A DNA stretch of 64,000 nucleotides from Tranquillimonas rosea (GTDB lineage Bacteria > Pseudomonadota > Alphaproteobacteria > Rhodobacterales > Rhodobacteraceae). The notes under the pieces are model-generated. The model ran no database searches and was not told the DNA's origin. It was given only the letters and a program-made list of their open reading frames with translations. Location of the stretch: contig NZ_FOGU01000005.1 in NCBI RefSeq assembly GCF_900111315.1, forward strand, positions 124,001-188,000, read 5' to 3'. The position numbers were made by a program, and so were the translations under genes. Shown here one piece after another: positions 54,637-62,544 of the stretch. How positions within the stretch are numbered: the first letter of the stretch is position 1; the number at the start of each line of letters is the position of its first letter.

Positions 54637-55938
54637 TCAGCGCTTCAGGTTCGTGGTTTCCTGCAGCATCTCGTCGACGGTCTGGATGATCTTGGCGTTC
54701 GACGAATAGGCGCGCTGCGTTTCGATCAGGTTCGTGAGTTCGCGGGCCACGTCGGTGGTCGACGCTTCGCGGGTATAGCCCATCGTTTCGCCGGTCGGGC
54801 CGTTGCCGGCGTTCCAGAGATACATCGGACCGCTTTCGTTCGTGACGCGGTAAGTCTGGTTATCCTCGCTGGCGAGCCCGTTGACGTTGGGCACGTCTGC
54901 CACCGGGACCTGATAGATCGGGCGGCTGAAGCCGGTGTCGTAGATCGCGTTGACGATGCCGTCGGGATCGATTTCGACGCCGGTGAGGATCCCGACCGCC
55001 GAGCCGTTCGATTCGAGGGCCGTCGGCGCAAAGGTCGAGGCGAGTTGCGTCAGGCCCTCGAGGTCGCCGGGCCGGCCTATGGACATTTCGATATCGCCGG
55101 TCGCCGTGGTGATCACGACGGTTCCCGTGGCCGGATCGTAGGGGGCACCCAGATTGTCCACGACGGTGTCGAGCGTGCCGCCCTGCGCCGCGGCCGTGTC
55201 GAAGTTGAGCGTATAGTCGGCGATGACGGTCCCGCCCTGGGCGGAATCGGCGATTGTCATGCGCCAGGAGTTCGACGCGCCGGCACCCGGAACGTTCGGC
55301 GTAAAGACGACCTGAAGCGCCTGGGAGCCGCCGATCGTGTCGAAGTATTCGACCGACACTTCCAGCGGATCGCCCGAGGCGCCGGCCCGCGTTTCGCCAG
55401 CGGGAAGGTTGAGGCCGAGCGTCACCTCGGTCGTCGGATTGCCGGCGTACTGGTTCCGCGTGACGTCGACAGGCTGCAGCCCCGCAGCCGAATCGCGCGG
55501 CTGCTGCGGGATCGTTCCGTCCGGGTCGGCCGGCCAGCCCATCAGGACCATGCCGCTGTCGGTGATTAGCAGCCCTTCGGCATTGGGGCGGAACGACCCC
55601 GTCGTCATCAGGGACAGCGGCAGGGTTCCGGGCTGATCCAGGGCCGCGCGGCTGGTCACGGGCAGCATCCCGCGGCCACCGACAGCGATGTCGGTGGCGT
55701 TGCTGCTGGACTGGAGCTGACCCTGCTCGTCGATCAGGCGCAGGGTCGAGGTGCGCACGCCACCCGCGATATGACGCGAGGAATCCTGCTGGCCGACCAC
55801 GACGGAATGAAAGTCGGTGACGCTTCGCCGGTAGCCGAAGGTCGACGAGTTGGCGATGTTGTCCGAGATGCTGGACAGGCGCGTCGCGTTGGCGTTGAGA
55901 CCCGAGACGCCGGCGCTGAGCGACGAGGAAATGGTCAT
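54637..55938 (-). CDS. flgE: Flagellar hook protein FlgE
   Basis: 433 residues. N-terminal SLSAGVSGLNANATRLSSISDNIANSSTFGYRRS, the flagellar rod/hook signature; FlgE D1/D2 centre with AGNPTTEVTLGLNLPAGE; C-terminal ELTNLIETQRAYSSNAKIIQTVDEMLQETTNLKR. Builds the hook. ATG at 55938 with AAGGAA upstream and a CtrA-like box 64 bp before the start. Confidence 0.96.
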   Translation of the reverse strand: MTISSSLSAGVSGLNANATRLSSISDNIANSSTFGYRRSVTDFHSVVVGQQDSSRHIAGGVRTSTLRLIDEQGQLQSSSNATDIAVGGRGMLPVTSRAALDQPGTLPLSLMTTGSFRPNAEGLLITDSGMVLMGWPADPDGTIPQQPRDSAAGLQPVDVTRNQYAGNPTTEVTLGLNLPAGETRAGASGDPLEVSVEYFDTIGGSQALQVVFTPNVPGAGASNSWRMTIADSAQGGTVIADYTLNFDTAAAQGGTLDTVVDNLGAPYDPATGTVVITTATGDIEMSIGRPGDLEGLTQLASTFAPTALESNGSAVGILTGVEIDPDGIVNAIYDTGFSRPIYQVPVADVPNVNGLASEDNQTYRVTNESGPMYLWNAGNGPTGETMGYTREASTTDVARELTNLIETQRAYSSNAKIIQTVDEMLQETTNLKR

Positions 55939-56001
55939 GGTGTGTCTGTTCCTTGCTGGCGGGCCGTGCTGGCCGTTCTCCCCAGCGATACGCGCCGGGT
56001 A

Positions 56002-56016
56002 TTAATGACGGGCTAA
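56002..56016. promoter_or_regulatory. CtrA-like box upstream of flgE
   Basis: TTAA-TGACGGG-CTAA (reverse strand TTAG-N7-TTAA) fits TTAA-N7-TTAA at seven of eight positions, in the 88-bp gap between motB and flgE. This suggests flgEKLI have their own promoter besides any read-through from motB. Confidence 0.55.
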
Positions 56017-56026
56017 TCCGCGAAAT

Positions 56027-56854
56027 TCAGCGATCGCGCAGCAGGACCAGTTCGACCCGGGCATTCCGCATGTCCATCGGGTTGCCGACAGCGGGCCGCC
56101 GGTCGCCGTTGCCGGTGACGCGGTCCACGCGTCCCTCGTCGGCCAGGAGCCCTTTGACGGCCAGCGCCCGCCCCGCCGTGCGGTCCCAGACCGGATTGTC
56201 GCGCGAGACGACCGGCACCGAGGGCACGTGCGCCGACAGCGCGACCGGGTTCTCGACCAGGCCGAACACATCCTCGACCACCCGGACGAGATCGCGCAGC
56301 AATTCGGTGGGCCGGTCCGAGCCGTCCTCGAACAGCGTCGCGCCCGGCAGGTCGAACAGCTCGACGATCAGGCCCTCGTCGGTGACGCGGGTCACGATGT
56401 GCCGCAGAAGATCGTTGCTCACCATGCTTTCGCCGGAACGCCCGGTCAGCATTTCCTCGAGCGTCTCGAGCCTGTCCTCGGTCTCGGCGCCGTCCCCCGA
56501 CTGCGAGTCGAGCCCGCTGGCGCCGCGGCTCCGGTCGTCGGCGAGGTGGTGCAGGTTCGTGGCCCCGGTGCCCACCTTGCTCAGCGTCTCTTCCGAGAAC
56601 ACGCTGTCGCCCCCGAACATGCCCGACCCGCCTGCCGACAGCTCGGTCATGGCGATCGTCGGGTTGAAGTAGTCGGCAATACCCTTGCGCTGCTTTTCCG
56701 TCGTCGCGTTCAGCAGCCACATCAGCATGAAGAAGGCCATCATCGCGGTGACGAAATCGGCGTACGCGACCTTCCAGGCACCGCCATGGTGCCCGTCGCC
56801 GCCGATGATCTTCTTCCGCTTGATGATGACCGGCGCGTTAGAGCCTACGGCCAT
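56027..56854 (-). CDS. motB: Flagellar motor stator protein MotB
   Basis: 275 residues. The single membrane helix AWKVAYADFVTAMMAFFMLMWLL contains the proton-carrying Asp, followed by a plug-like segment and a C-terminal OmpA-like peptidoglycan domain (VALSAHVPSVPVV, WDRTAGRALAVKGLLADEG, RNARVELVLL). The HTD triad normally seen in this domain reads HVP here, although the Arg of the last helix is kept. ATG at 56854 behind GAGGGGA. Lies upstream of flgE, not beside motA. Confidence 0.93.
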   Translation of the reverse strand: MAVGSNAPVIIKRKKIIGGDGHHGGAWKVAYADFVTAMMAFFMLMWLLNATTEKQRKGIADYFNPTIAMTELSAGGSGMFGGDSVFSEETLSKVGTGATNLHHLADDRSRGASGLDSQSGDGAETEDRLETLEEMLTGRSGESMVSNDLLRHIVTRVTDEGLIVELFDLPGATLFEDGSDRPTELLRDLVRVVEDVFGLVENPVALSAHVPSVPVVSRDNPVWDRTAGRALAVKGLLADEGRVDRVTGNGDRRPAVGNPMDMRNARVELVLLRDR

Positions 56855-56902
56855 TCAGTACATCCCCTCTTTCCACCCGAGGCGACGCATAGCAGACGGC
56901 CG

Positions 56903-56917
56903 TGAAGGGCAGCTTAA
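56903..56917. promoter_or_regulatory. CtrA-like box upstream of motB
   Basis: TGAA-GGGCAGC-TTAA agrees with TTAA-N7-TTAA at seven of eight positions, 49 bp before the motB start and within the 66-bp gap to the neighbouring oxidoreductase gene. Confidence 0.5.
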
Positions 56918-56920
56918 TCG

Positions 56921-58522
56921 CTAGAGGGCGCCTTCGCGCGCATCCTCGAGGATCATGTCGGCGGCCTTTTCGGCAATCATGATGGTGGGGCTGTTTGTGT
57001 TGCCGCTGGTGATCGTCGGCATGACCGAGGCGTCGACCACGCGGCACCCACGCACGCCGCGCAGACGCAGCCGGGAATCCAGCGGCGCACCGTCGTCGGT
57101 GCCCATGCGGACGGTGCCGACGGGATGGAAGATCGTCGTGCCGATCCGGCCCGCCGCGTCGGCCAGGCTCTCGTCGTCCTCGGCGCGAGTGTCGGGGCGG
57201 AACTCCTCGGGGCTGTACTGCGCCATCGACGGTGCCGCCATGATCCTGCGCGTCATGCGGATGGCGCGGGCGGCCACGATGCGGTCGCGCGGCGCGCTGA
57301 GATAGTTCGGCGCGATCACCGGCGCCGCAGCGGGATCGGGCGCCGACAGCCGGATCGTGCCGCGGCTGTCCGGGCGCAGGTGGCAGACGCTCGCCGTGAC
57401 CGCGTCGAAGGTGTCGAGATCGCCGCCGAACGCGTTCAGGCTCAGCGGCTGGACGTGATACTCCAGATCCGGCGTCGCCACCTCGTCGGACGAACGGGTG
57501 AAGGCGCAGAGCTGCGAGGGCGCCATCGACATCGGGCCCGAGCGTTTCAGCGCGTATTCCATCGCGATCTTCGCCTTGCCCCAGAGATTGCCGGCCAGGG
57601 TGTTCAGGGTGAGCGCGTTCGACACGCGATAGGCGCAGCGGATCTGCAGGTGGTCCTGCAGGTTCGCCCCGATCCCCGGCATGTCGCGGCGCACATCGAC
57701 GCCCATCTCGCGCAGGTGGTCGGCCGGGCCCAGCCCTGACAGCATAAGGATCTGCGGCGAGTTCACCGACCCGGCCGAGACGATGACCTCGCCCGCGCGG
57801 ACCTCGTGCCGCGTGCCGTTCTGCGTGTAGGCCACGCCGACGACGCGGTCGCCCTCGAACAGCAGGGTCTCGGTCCGGGCGCCGGTCTCGATCCGCAGGT
57901 TGTCGCGGTTCTTGGCCGGCCGAAGAAAACCCTTGGACGTGTTCCAGCGCCAGCCGCCCTTCTGGTTCACCTTGAAGTAGCCGACGCCCTCGTTGTCACC
58001 GCCGTTGAAGTCGTCGGTCTTGGGGATTCCGCTTTCCTCCGCGGCATCGCGCCAGGAATCGAGGATGTCCCAGTGCAGCCGCTGGTTCTCGACGCGCCAT
58101 TCGCCGCCGGCGCCGTGCACCTCGTTCGGGCCATCGGAATAATCCTCGGACTTCTTGAAATAGGGCAGCACGTCGTCCCAGTCCCAGCCGGTCAGCCCGC
58201 TCTGCCGCCACTGGTCGTAATCGGCGGCCTGCCCCCGGATATAGAGCATGCCGTTGATCGAGCTGCAGCCGCCCAGGCCCTTGCCGCGCGGATACAGGAG
58301 GGACCGCCCTCCCAGCCCAGCTTCTGGCGCGGTCTTGTACATCCAGTCGGTCTTGGGATTGCCGATGCAGTAGAGATACCCCATCGGGATGTGGATCCAG
58401 GGATAGGTGTCGCGCTCTCCGGCCTCCAGCAGCAGGACCTTGCGGCCCGCGCCGCTCAGACGGTTCGCCAGAACGCAACCGGCGCTACCGGCACCGACGA
58501 TGATGTAATCCCAGTCGCTCAC
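56921..58522 (-). CDS. GMC family oxidoreductase (choline/alcohol dehydrogenase-like)
   Basis: 533-residue FAD enzyme oxidising an alcohol. FAD-binding DYIIVGAGSAGCVLANRLSG at the N-terminus, GMC signature 1 PRGKGLGGCSSINGMLYIRG, signature 2 VSAGSVNSPQILMLSGLGP, catalytic His in TTIFHPVGTVRMG and the C-terminal Asn in TSGNTNSPTIMIAEKAAD. GTG start behind GAGGGGAG. No betaine genes are nearby, so choline is not a safe substrate call. Confidence 0.92.
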   Translation of the reverse strand: MSDWDYIIVGAGSAGCVLANRLSGAGRKVLLLEAGERDTYPWIHIPMGYLYCIGNPKTDWMYKTAPEAGLGGRSLLYPRGKGLGGCSSINGMLYIRGQAADYDQWRQSGLTGWDWDDVLPYFKKSEDYSDGPNEVHGAGGEWRVENQRLHWDILDSWRDAAEESGIPKTDDFNGGDNEGVGYFKVNQKGGWRWNTSKGFLRPAKNRDNLRIETGARTETLLFEGDRVVGVAYTQNGTRHEVRAGEVIVSAGSVNSPQILMLSGLGPADHLREMGVDVRRDMPGIGANLQDHLQIRCAYRVSNALTLNTLAGNLWGKAKIAMEYALKRSGPMSMAPSQLCAFTRSSDEVATPDLEYHVQPLSLNAFGGDLDTFDAVTASVCHLRPDSRGTIRLSAPDPAAAPVIAPNYLSAPRDRIVAARAIRMTRRIMAAPSMAQYSPEEFRPDTRAEDDESLADAAGRIGTTIFHPVGTVRMGTDDGAPLDSRLRLRGVRGCRVVDASVMPTITSGNTNSPTIMIAEKAADMILEDAREGAL

Positions 58523-58673
58523 GCGCTCCCCTCCCTCGGATGCCGTCCGGAAAACCTAGGCCCGGCGCCAACGGGACGCAATCGCGCCAGCGTGCCGCAC
58601 GTGACGCGCTCTCGCGCCGGCCTAGCTGACAAGCTCGGTCCGTGCCCGGACCCGACGCAGCAGGACACGCCCC

Positions 58674-59387
58674 ATGCCAGACACGCCGCGCAACAACCTG
58701 TCGATCTACGACGACGCCGCCGACCGCTGGTGGTCGGACGAGCTGCGGTGGGTGCGGACGCTCAAGAAGATGGTTCCGGGGCGCATGGCCTGGTTCGACC
58801 GGCACGTCGACTGGCAGGGGGCGACGGTCCTGGACCTCGGCTGCGCCGGCGGATTCATGGCCGAGGCAATGGCCCGTCGCGGCGCCGCGGTGACCGGGAT
58901 CGACCCGGCGGAGGACGCGATCGCCGCCGCGAAGGCACATGCACGCTCGGAAGGGCTCGACATCCGCTACGAGGTCGGCGTGGGCGAGGCGCTGCCCTAT
59001 GCCGACGGCAGCTTCGACACCGCGGTCTGCGTCGACGTGCTGGAGCATGTGCAGGACCTGGAAACCGTCGTGAGCGAGGTGCACCGGGTGCTGCGTCCGG
59101 GCGGCGTGTTCCTGTTCGACACCATCAACCGCAACCCGCTGGCCCGCTTCGCCACGATCACCGTGGCCGAAGATCTGCTGGGATTGCTGCCGAAGGGCAC
59201 GCACGACCCCGAGATGTTCATCCCGCCGCGCACCTTGCGCCGCATCCTCTCGGCCCAAGGGTTCACCGTCGACCGGTTCACCGGCCTCGGCCCCCGCGGC
59301 ATCGACCGCAACGGCGATTTCGTCTTCGGGCGCCTGCCCTCGACCGCGATCATCTACATGGGCATGGCGCGGAAGGCCGGCGACTGA
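58674..59387 (+). CDS. ubiG: Ubiquinone biosynthesis O-methyltransferase UbiG
   Basis: 237 residues. SAM-dependent O-methylation of both polyprenyl-catechol intermediates. Opens with NLSIYDDAADRWWSDELRWVRTLKKMVPGRM, then SAM motif VLDLGCAGGFMAEAMA, motif YADGSFDTAVCVDVLEHVQDLE and motif RVLRPGGVFLFDTINRNP. Membrane-associated complex with other Ubi enzymes is expected. Overlaps the next gene by one base (TGATG). Confidence 0.88.
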   Translation: MPDTPRNNLSIYDDAADRWWSDELRWVRTLKKMVPGRMAWFDRHVDWQGATVLDLGCAGGFMAEAMARRGAAVTGIDPAEDAIAAAKAHARSEGLDIRYEVGVGEALPYADGSFDTAVCVDVLEHVQDLETVVSEVHRVLRPGGVFLFDTINRNPLARFATITVAEDLLGLLPKGTHDPEMFIPPRTLRRILSAQGFTVDRFTGLGPRGIDRNGDFVFGRLPSTAIIYMGMARKAGD

Positions 59388-59776
59388 TGGAGATCCTCGC
59401 GCTCTACGACACGGCGCTGCTGTTCGGCGGGATGGTGCTCTATTCGGCGGGGCTGGCTCCGCTGCTGTTCTCGACCCTTCCGGCGGCAGAGGCGGGCCGT
59501 GTCCTGCGCGTCGCCTTTCCGTGGTACTATGCCTTCTGCGGGATCGTCGCGGCGCTCGGCATGTTGGCGTTCCTGTTCACCGACCTCGTCTCGGCCGCTC
59601 TGATGGCCGTGGTCGCCCTCGTCGCCGTGTCGGCGCGACAGGCGCTGATGCCGGCCATCAACGCGGCGAGCGACAGCGGCGCACGGTCGAGGTTCCGGCG
59701 CCTGCACGGCCTGTCGGTCGCGCTGAACTTCGGCCAGCTCGCCCTGATCGCGCTTGTACTCTGGCGCCTCGCCTGA
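59387..59776 (+). CDS. Small four-helix membrane protein (DUF4149-like)
   Basis: 129 residues with four hydrophobic helices; LYDTALLFGGMVLYSAGLAPLLFSTLPAAEAGRVLRVAFPWYYAF and SRFRRLHGLSVALNFGQLALIALVLWRL match the DUF4149/TMEM205-like pattern. No known activity. Co-translated with ubiG by a one-base overlap, so possibly linked to membrane quinone metabolism, though this is only context. Confidence 0.75.
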   Translation: MEILALYDTALLFGGMVLYSAGLAPLLFSTLPAAEAGRVLRVAFPWYYAFCGIVAALGMLAFLFTDLVSAALMAVVALVAVSARQALMPAINAASDSGARSRFRRLHGLSVALNFGQLALIALVLWRLA

Positions 59777-59835
59777 GTCTCGTCCAGCCTGTTCGGGCCC
59801 CGGCCCACCACGATGGTGAAAGGAGACACCACGCG

Positions 59836-60963
59836 ATGCCGTTCGCCACGCGCCTGATCGCCGCTCTGGCCCTGTCGCTGACCCTCGCCACGGGCGTCCC
59901 GGCACAGGAAGAGACCCCGACAGAAACGCAGCCCGCGCTCGGGCAAGCGGTCGAGGACGGGGGCACCGGACCGCTGCGGGTGGCGACGCGGACGGCCCCG
60001 CCCTTTGCCTTCGTGGGGCCCGACGGCGAATGGACCGGGATCGCGATCGAGCTGTTCCGCGCCGTCGCCGACGAGCTCGACCGCTCGTTCACGCTGGAAG
60101 AGGTGCCGCTGGACGACATGATCGACGGCACCGCGGCAGGCACCTACGACGCCGCCATCGCCGCGCTGTCGATCACGCCCGGCCGGGAAGAGCGGGTCGA
60201 TTTCAGCTTTCCCTTCTATTCCACCGGGCTTGGGATCGCGGTGCATCCCGATCCGGCGGGCGGGTGGCTGCGCGTGGTGCGCAACATCTTCACGTGGCAA
60301 TTCCTGGCGGTCCTCGCCGGCCTGTCGACAGTGCTGGTCGCGGCGGGCGGCGCCGTCTGGGCCTTCGAGCGGCGCGGCAACAACGAGGAATTTCACCCCG
60401 ACGCGCTGCACGGGATCGGCGACGGCTTCTGGTGGGCCGCCGTGACGATGACCACCGTCGGCTACGGCGACAAGGCGCCACGCACGCTGGGCGGGCGCAT
60501 CGTGGGGCTGATCTGGATGTTCACCGCGATGCTGATCGTGGCGAGCTTCACCGCCGCCATCGCCGCCTCTCTTACCGTGGGGCAGTTGAGCCAGGGCATT
60601 TCGGGGATCGCCGATCTCGAGGACGCCTCCGTCGGGGTGGTCTCTGCTGCGACCGGGGCCGATGAGATGGCCGCCCGCGGCATCCGCGCCCGCGGCTTCG
60701 ACACGATCGAGGACGGCTACGATGCGCTGGCCGCCGGACGCATCGACGCCTTCCTGCACGACATGCCCCTGCTGCGCTGGATCGCCCTTCAGGAGTACCA
60801 GGGCGAGATACAGGTTCTGCCCGACCCGATCGGACGGCAGGACTACGGCATCGCCCTGCCCGAGGGCGATGAGCTGCGCGAACCGATCAACCGGGCGCTC
60901 TTGGCCTATATCCGCAGCCCGGAATGGCAGGCCCTCGTCACCCGCTATCTCGGCGGCACGTGA
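59836..60963 (+). CDS. GluR0-type ligand-gated potassium channel
   Basis: 375 residues with a signal peptide (to about 23), a split periplasmic amino-acid-binding domain (S1 about 45-145, S2 about 255-375; LRVATRTAPPFAFVGPDGEWTGIAIELFRAVADEL, DAAIAALSITPGREERVDFSFPFY) and between them a pore module: helix M1 (about 157-182), pore loop with TTVGYGD at 206-212, and M2. TVGYG is the potassium-channel filter, and SFTAAIAASLTV at 237-248 mirrors the SYTANLAAF gate of animal glutamate receptors. Its layout S1-M1-P-M2-S2 is that of cyanobacterial GluR0. Start at 59836 behind AGGAG. Stands alone. Confidence 0.9.
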   Translation: MPFATRLIAALALSLTLATGVPAQEETPTETQPALGQAVEDGGTGPLRVATRTAPPFAFVGPDGEWTGIAIELFRAVADELDRSFTLEEVPLDDMIDGTAAGTYDAAIAALSITPGREERVDFSFPFYSTGLGIAVHPDPAGGWLRVVRNIFTWQFLAVLAGLSTVLVAAGGAVWAFERRGNNEEFHPDALHGIGDGFWWAAVTMTTVGYGDKAPRTLGGRIVGLIWMFTAMLIVASFTAAIAASLTVGQLSQGISGIADLEDASVGVVSAATGADEMAARGIRARGFDTIEDGYDALAAGRIDAFLHDMPLLRWIALQEYQGEIQVLPDPIGRQDYGIALPEGDELREPINRALLAYIRSPEWQALVTRYLGGT

Positions 60964-60988
60964 CGGCATATCGACACGTCAGGCCAGT

Positions 60989-61000
60989 TTGGTATACCAA
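60989..61000. promoter_or_regulatory. Perfect palindrome TTGGTATACCAA, GntR operator
   Basis: Twelve-base perfect palindrome 26 bp before the regulator start and 26 bp after the channel gene stop. TGGTATACCA-type sites are typical of FadR-subfamily GntR repressors, so autoregulation of the downstream cluster is likely. Confidence 0.7.
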
Positions 61001-61026
61001 GAGCGGCAGAGGACGATCGAACACAC

Positions 61027-61692
61027 ATGGCCGACAAGACGCTGCCCGAACAGATCGCGGACACAGTCCGGCGCGACATCCTGCGCGGGGTCTACCTTCC
61101 GGGCCACCCGATCAAGGAACGTGACACCTCGGCCGCGCTCGGCGTCAGCCGCACGCCCCTGCGCGAAGCCGTCCGCATCCTGGCCCGCGAAGGCCTGGTG
61201 ATCCTGCGCCCCGCCCGCAGCCCGCTGGTGGCCGACCCCTCGCTCAAGGAGGTGACCGACGCCATCGCCGTGCTGCGCACGCTCGAGGTGCTGTCGGGAG
61301 AACTGGCCTGCGCCGAAGCGACCGACCAGGAGATCGCCGGCATCAGGACAATCCACCAGCGGATCGGAGACAGCTTCGAGACGCTGGATCCGCTGGACCT
61401 GTTCGAGATCGACATGTCCTTCCACATCGCCATCGCCCAAGCATCGCACAATCCGGCCCTGGCCGAGACCCACGGCGACTACCTGGCGCGACTGTGGCGC
61501 ATCCGGTTCCTCTCGGCCCGCATGCGGCGGTCGCGGGAACGCATCATGCGCCAGCACGGCGCCATCGTCGACGCGCTCGAAACCCGGGACGCGTCGCGCG
61601 CGCGCGCCGCCATCGACGCGCATCTGCTTGATCTTCTGGCCAATGTCGAAAGATGTTTCGCACGCGAAACATCCAAGGAGGGACACGAATGA
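61027..61692 (+). CDS. GntR/FadR-family transcriptional regulator (FCD domain)
   Basis: 221 residues. N-terminal winged helix (IADTVRRDILRGVYLPGHPIKERDTSAALGVSRTPLREAVRILAREGLV) and a C-terminal FCD effector domain with DMSFHIAIAQASHNPAL, HGAIVDALETRDASRARAAIDAHL carrying metal-binding Asp and His residues. Overlaps the next gene by 4 bp (ATGA), so it heads a regulator-hydrolase operon and probably binds the TTGGTATACCAA site just upstream. Effector likely the substrate of the neighbouring FAH enzyme. Confidence 0.93.
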   Translation: MADKTLPEQIADTVRRDILRGVYLPGHPIKERDTSAALGVSRTPLREAVRILAREGLVILRPARSPLVADPSLKEVTDAIAVLRTLEVLSGELACAEATDQEIAGIRTIHQRIGDSFETLDPLDLFEIDMSFHIAIAQASHNPALAETHGDYLARLWRIRFLSARMRRSRERIMRQHGAIVDALETRDASRARAAIDAHLLDLLANVERCFARETSKEGHE

Positions 61693-62531
61693 AACTGCTC
61701 CGAGTGGGCCCCGAGGGGCAGGAACGCCCCGCTCTGCGCGATGCCGAAGGCCGCATCCGCGACCTGTCGGCCCATGTGGACGACTTCGCCGGGGCGGGCG
61801 TCTCGCTCGCCGCGATCGACAGGCTGCGCGCGTTCGACCCCGCGAGCCTGCCCGAGCTCACCGAACCGGGGCGCATCGGGCCCTGTCTCGCCTCGGTGCC
61901 GACATTCTTCTGCATCGGCCTGAACTACGCCCAGCATGCCGCCGAAACCGGAGCGACGCCCCCCGCCGAGCCGATCGTGTTCTCCAAGGCGGCCTCGGCG
62001 CTTTCGGGCCCCGATGACGCGGTCCGCCTGCCGCGTGGCTCCGAAAAGTCGGACTGGGAGGTCGAGCTGGGCGTCGTGATCGGCAAGCGCGCACAGTACG
62101 TTTCGGTCGCCGAGGCGTTGGACTACGTCGTCGGCTACTGCGTGGTGAACGACGTGTCCGAGCGCGCCTTCCAGATCGAGCGGGGCGGTCAATGGATCAA
62201 GGGCAAGTCGGCGCCTACCTTCGGGCCGGTCGGGCCGTGGCTGGTCACCGCCGACGAGGTGCCCGATCCCCAGGCGCTGCACCTGTCGCTCGCCCTGAAC
62301 GGGACGACGATGCAGGACTCCACCACTGCCGACATGATCTTTTCGGTGGCCGAGATCATCAGCCACATGTCGCAGATGATGGCGCTGGTGCCCGGCGACA
62401 TCATCGCCACCGGCACGCCGCAGGGCGTCGGCATGGGCATGTCGCCTCAGCGCTTCCTGCGCCCCGGCGACGTCATGGAGCTGGAGGTCGAGGGGCTCGG
62501 CCGGCAACGTCAGGACGTCGTCGCCGGCTGA
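61689..62531 (+). CDS. Fumarylacetoacetate hydrolase family protein
   Basis: 280 residues. C-terminal FAH fold with FCIGLNYAQHAAETGATPPAEPIVFSKAASALSGP, metal ligands in SDWEVELGVVIG (E-x-E) and D in NDVSERAFQ, and IATGTPQGVGMGMSP. Family members include ureidoglycolate lyase, 2,4-diketo-3-deoxy-L-fuconate hydrolase and acylpyruvases. The nearby 2-hydroxyacid dehydrogenase fits several of these. Substrate not decided. Coupled to the GntR gene. Confidence 0.88.
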   Translation: MKLLRVGPEGQERPALRDAEGRIRDLSAHVDDFAGAGVSLAAIDRLRAFDPASLPELTEPGRIGPCLASVPTFFCIGLNYAQHAAETGATPPAEPIVFSKAASALSGPDDAVRLPRGSEKSDWEVELGVVIGKRAQYVSVAEALDYVVGYCVVNDVSERAFQIERGGQWIKGKSAPTFGPVGPWLVTADEVPDPQALHLSLALNGTTMQDSTTADMIFSVAEIISHMSQMMALVPGDIIATGTPQGVGMGMSPQRFLRPGDVMELEVEGLGRQRQDVVAG

Positions 62532-62544
62532 GCGGCGCCGGCCG

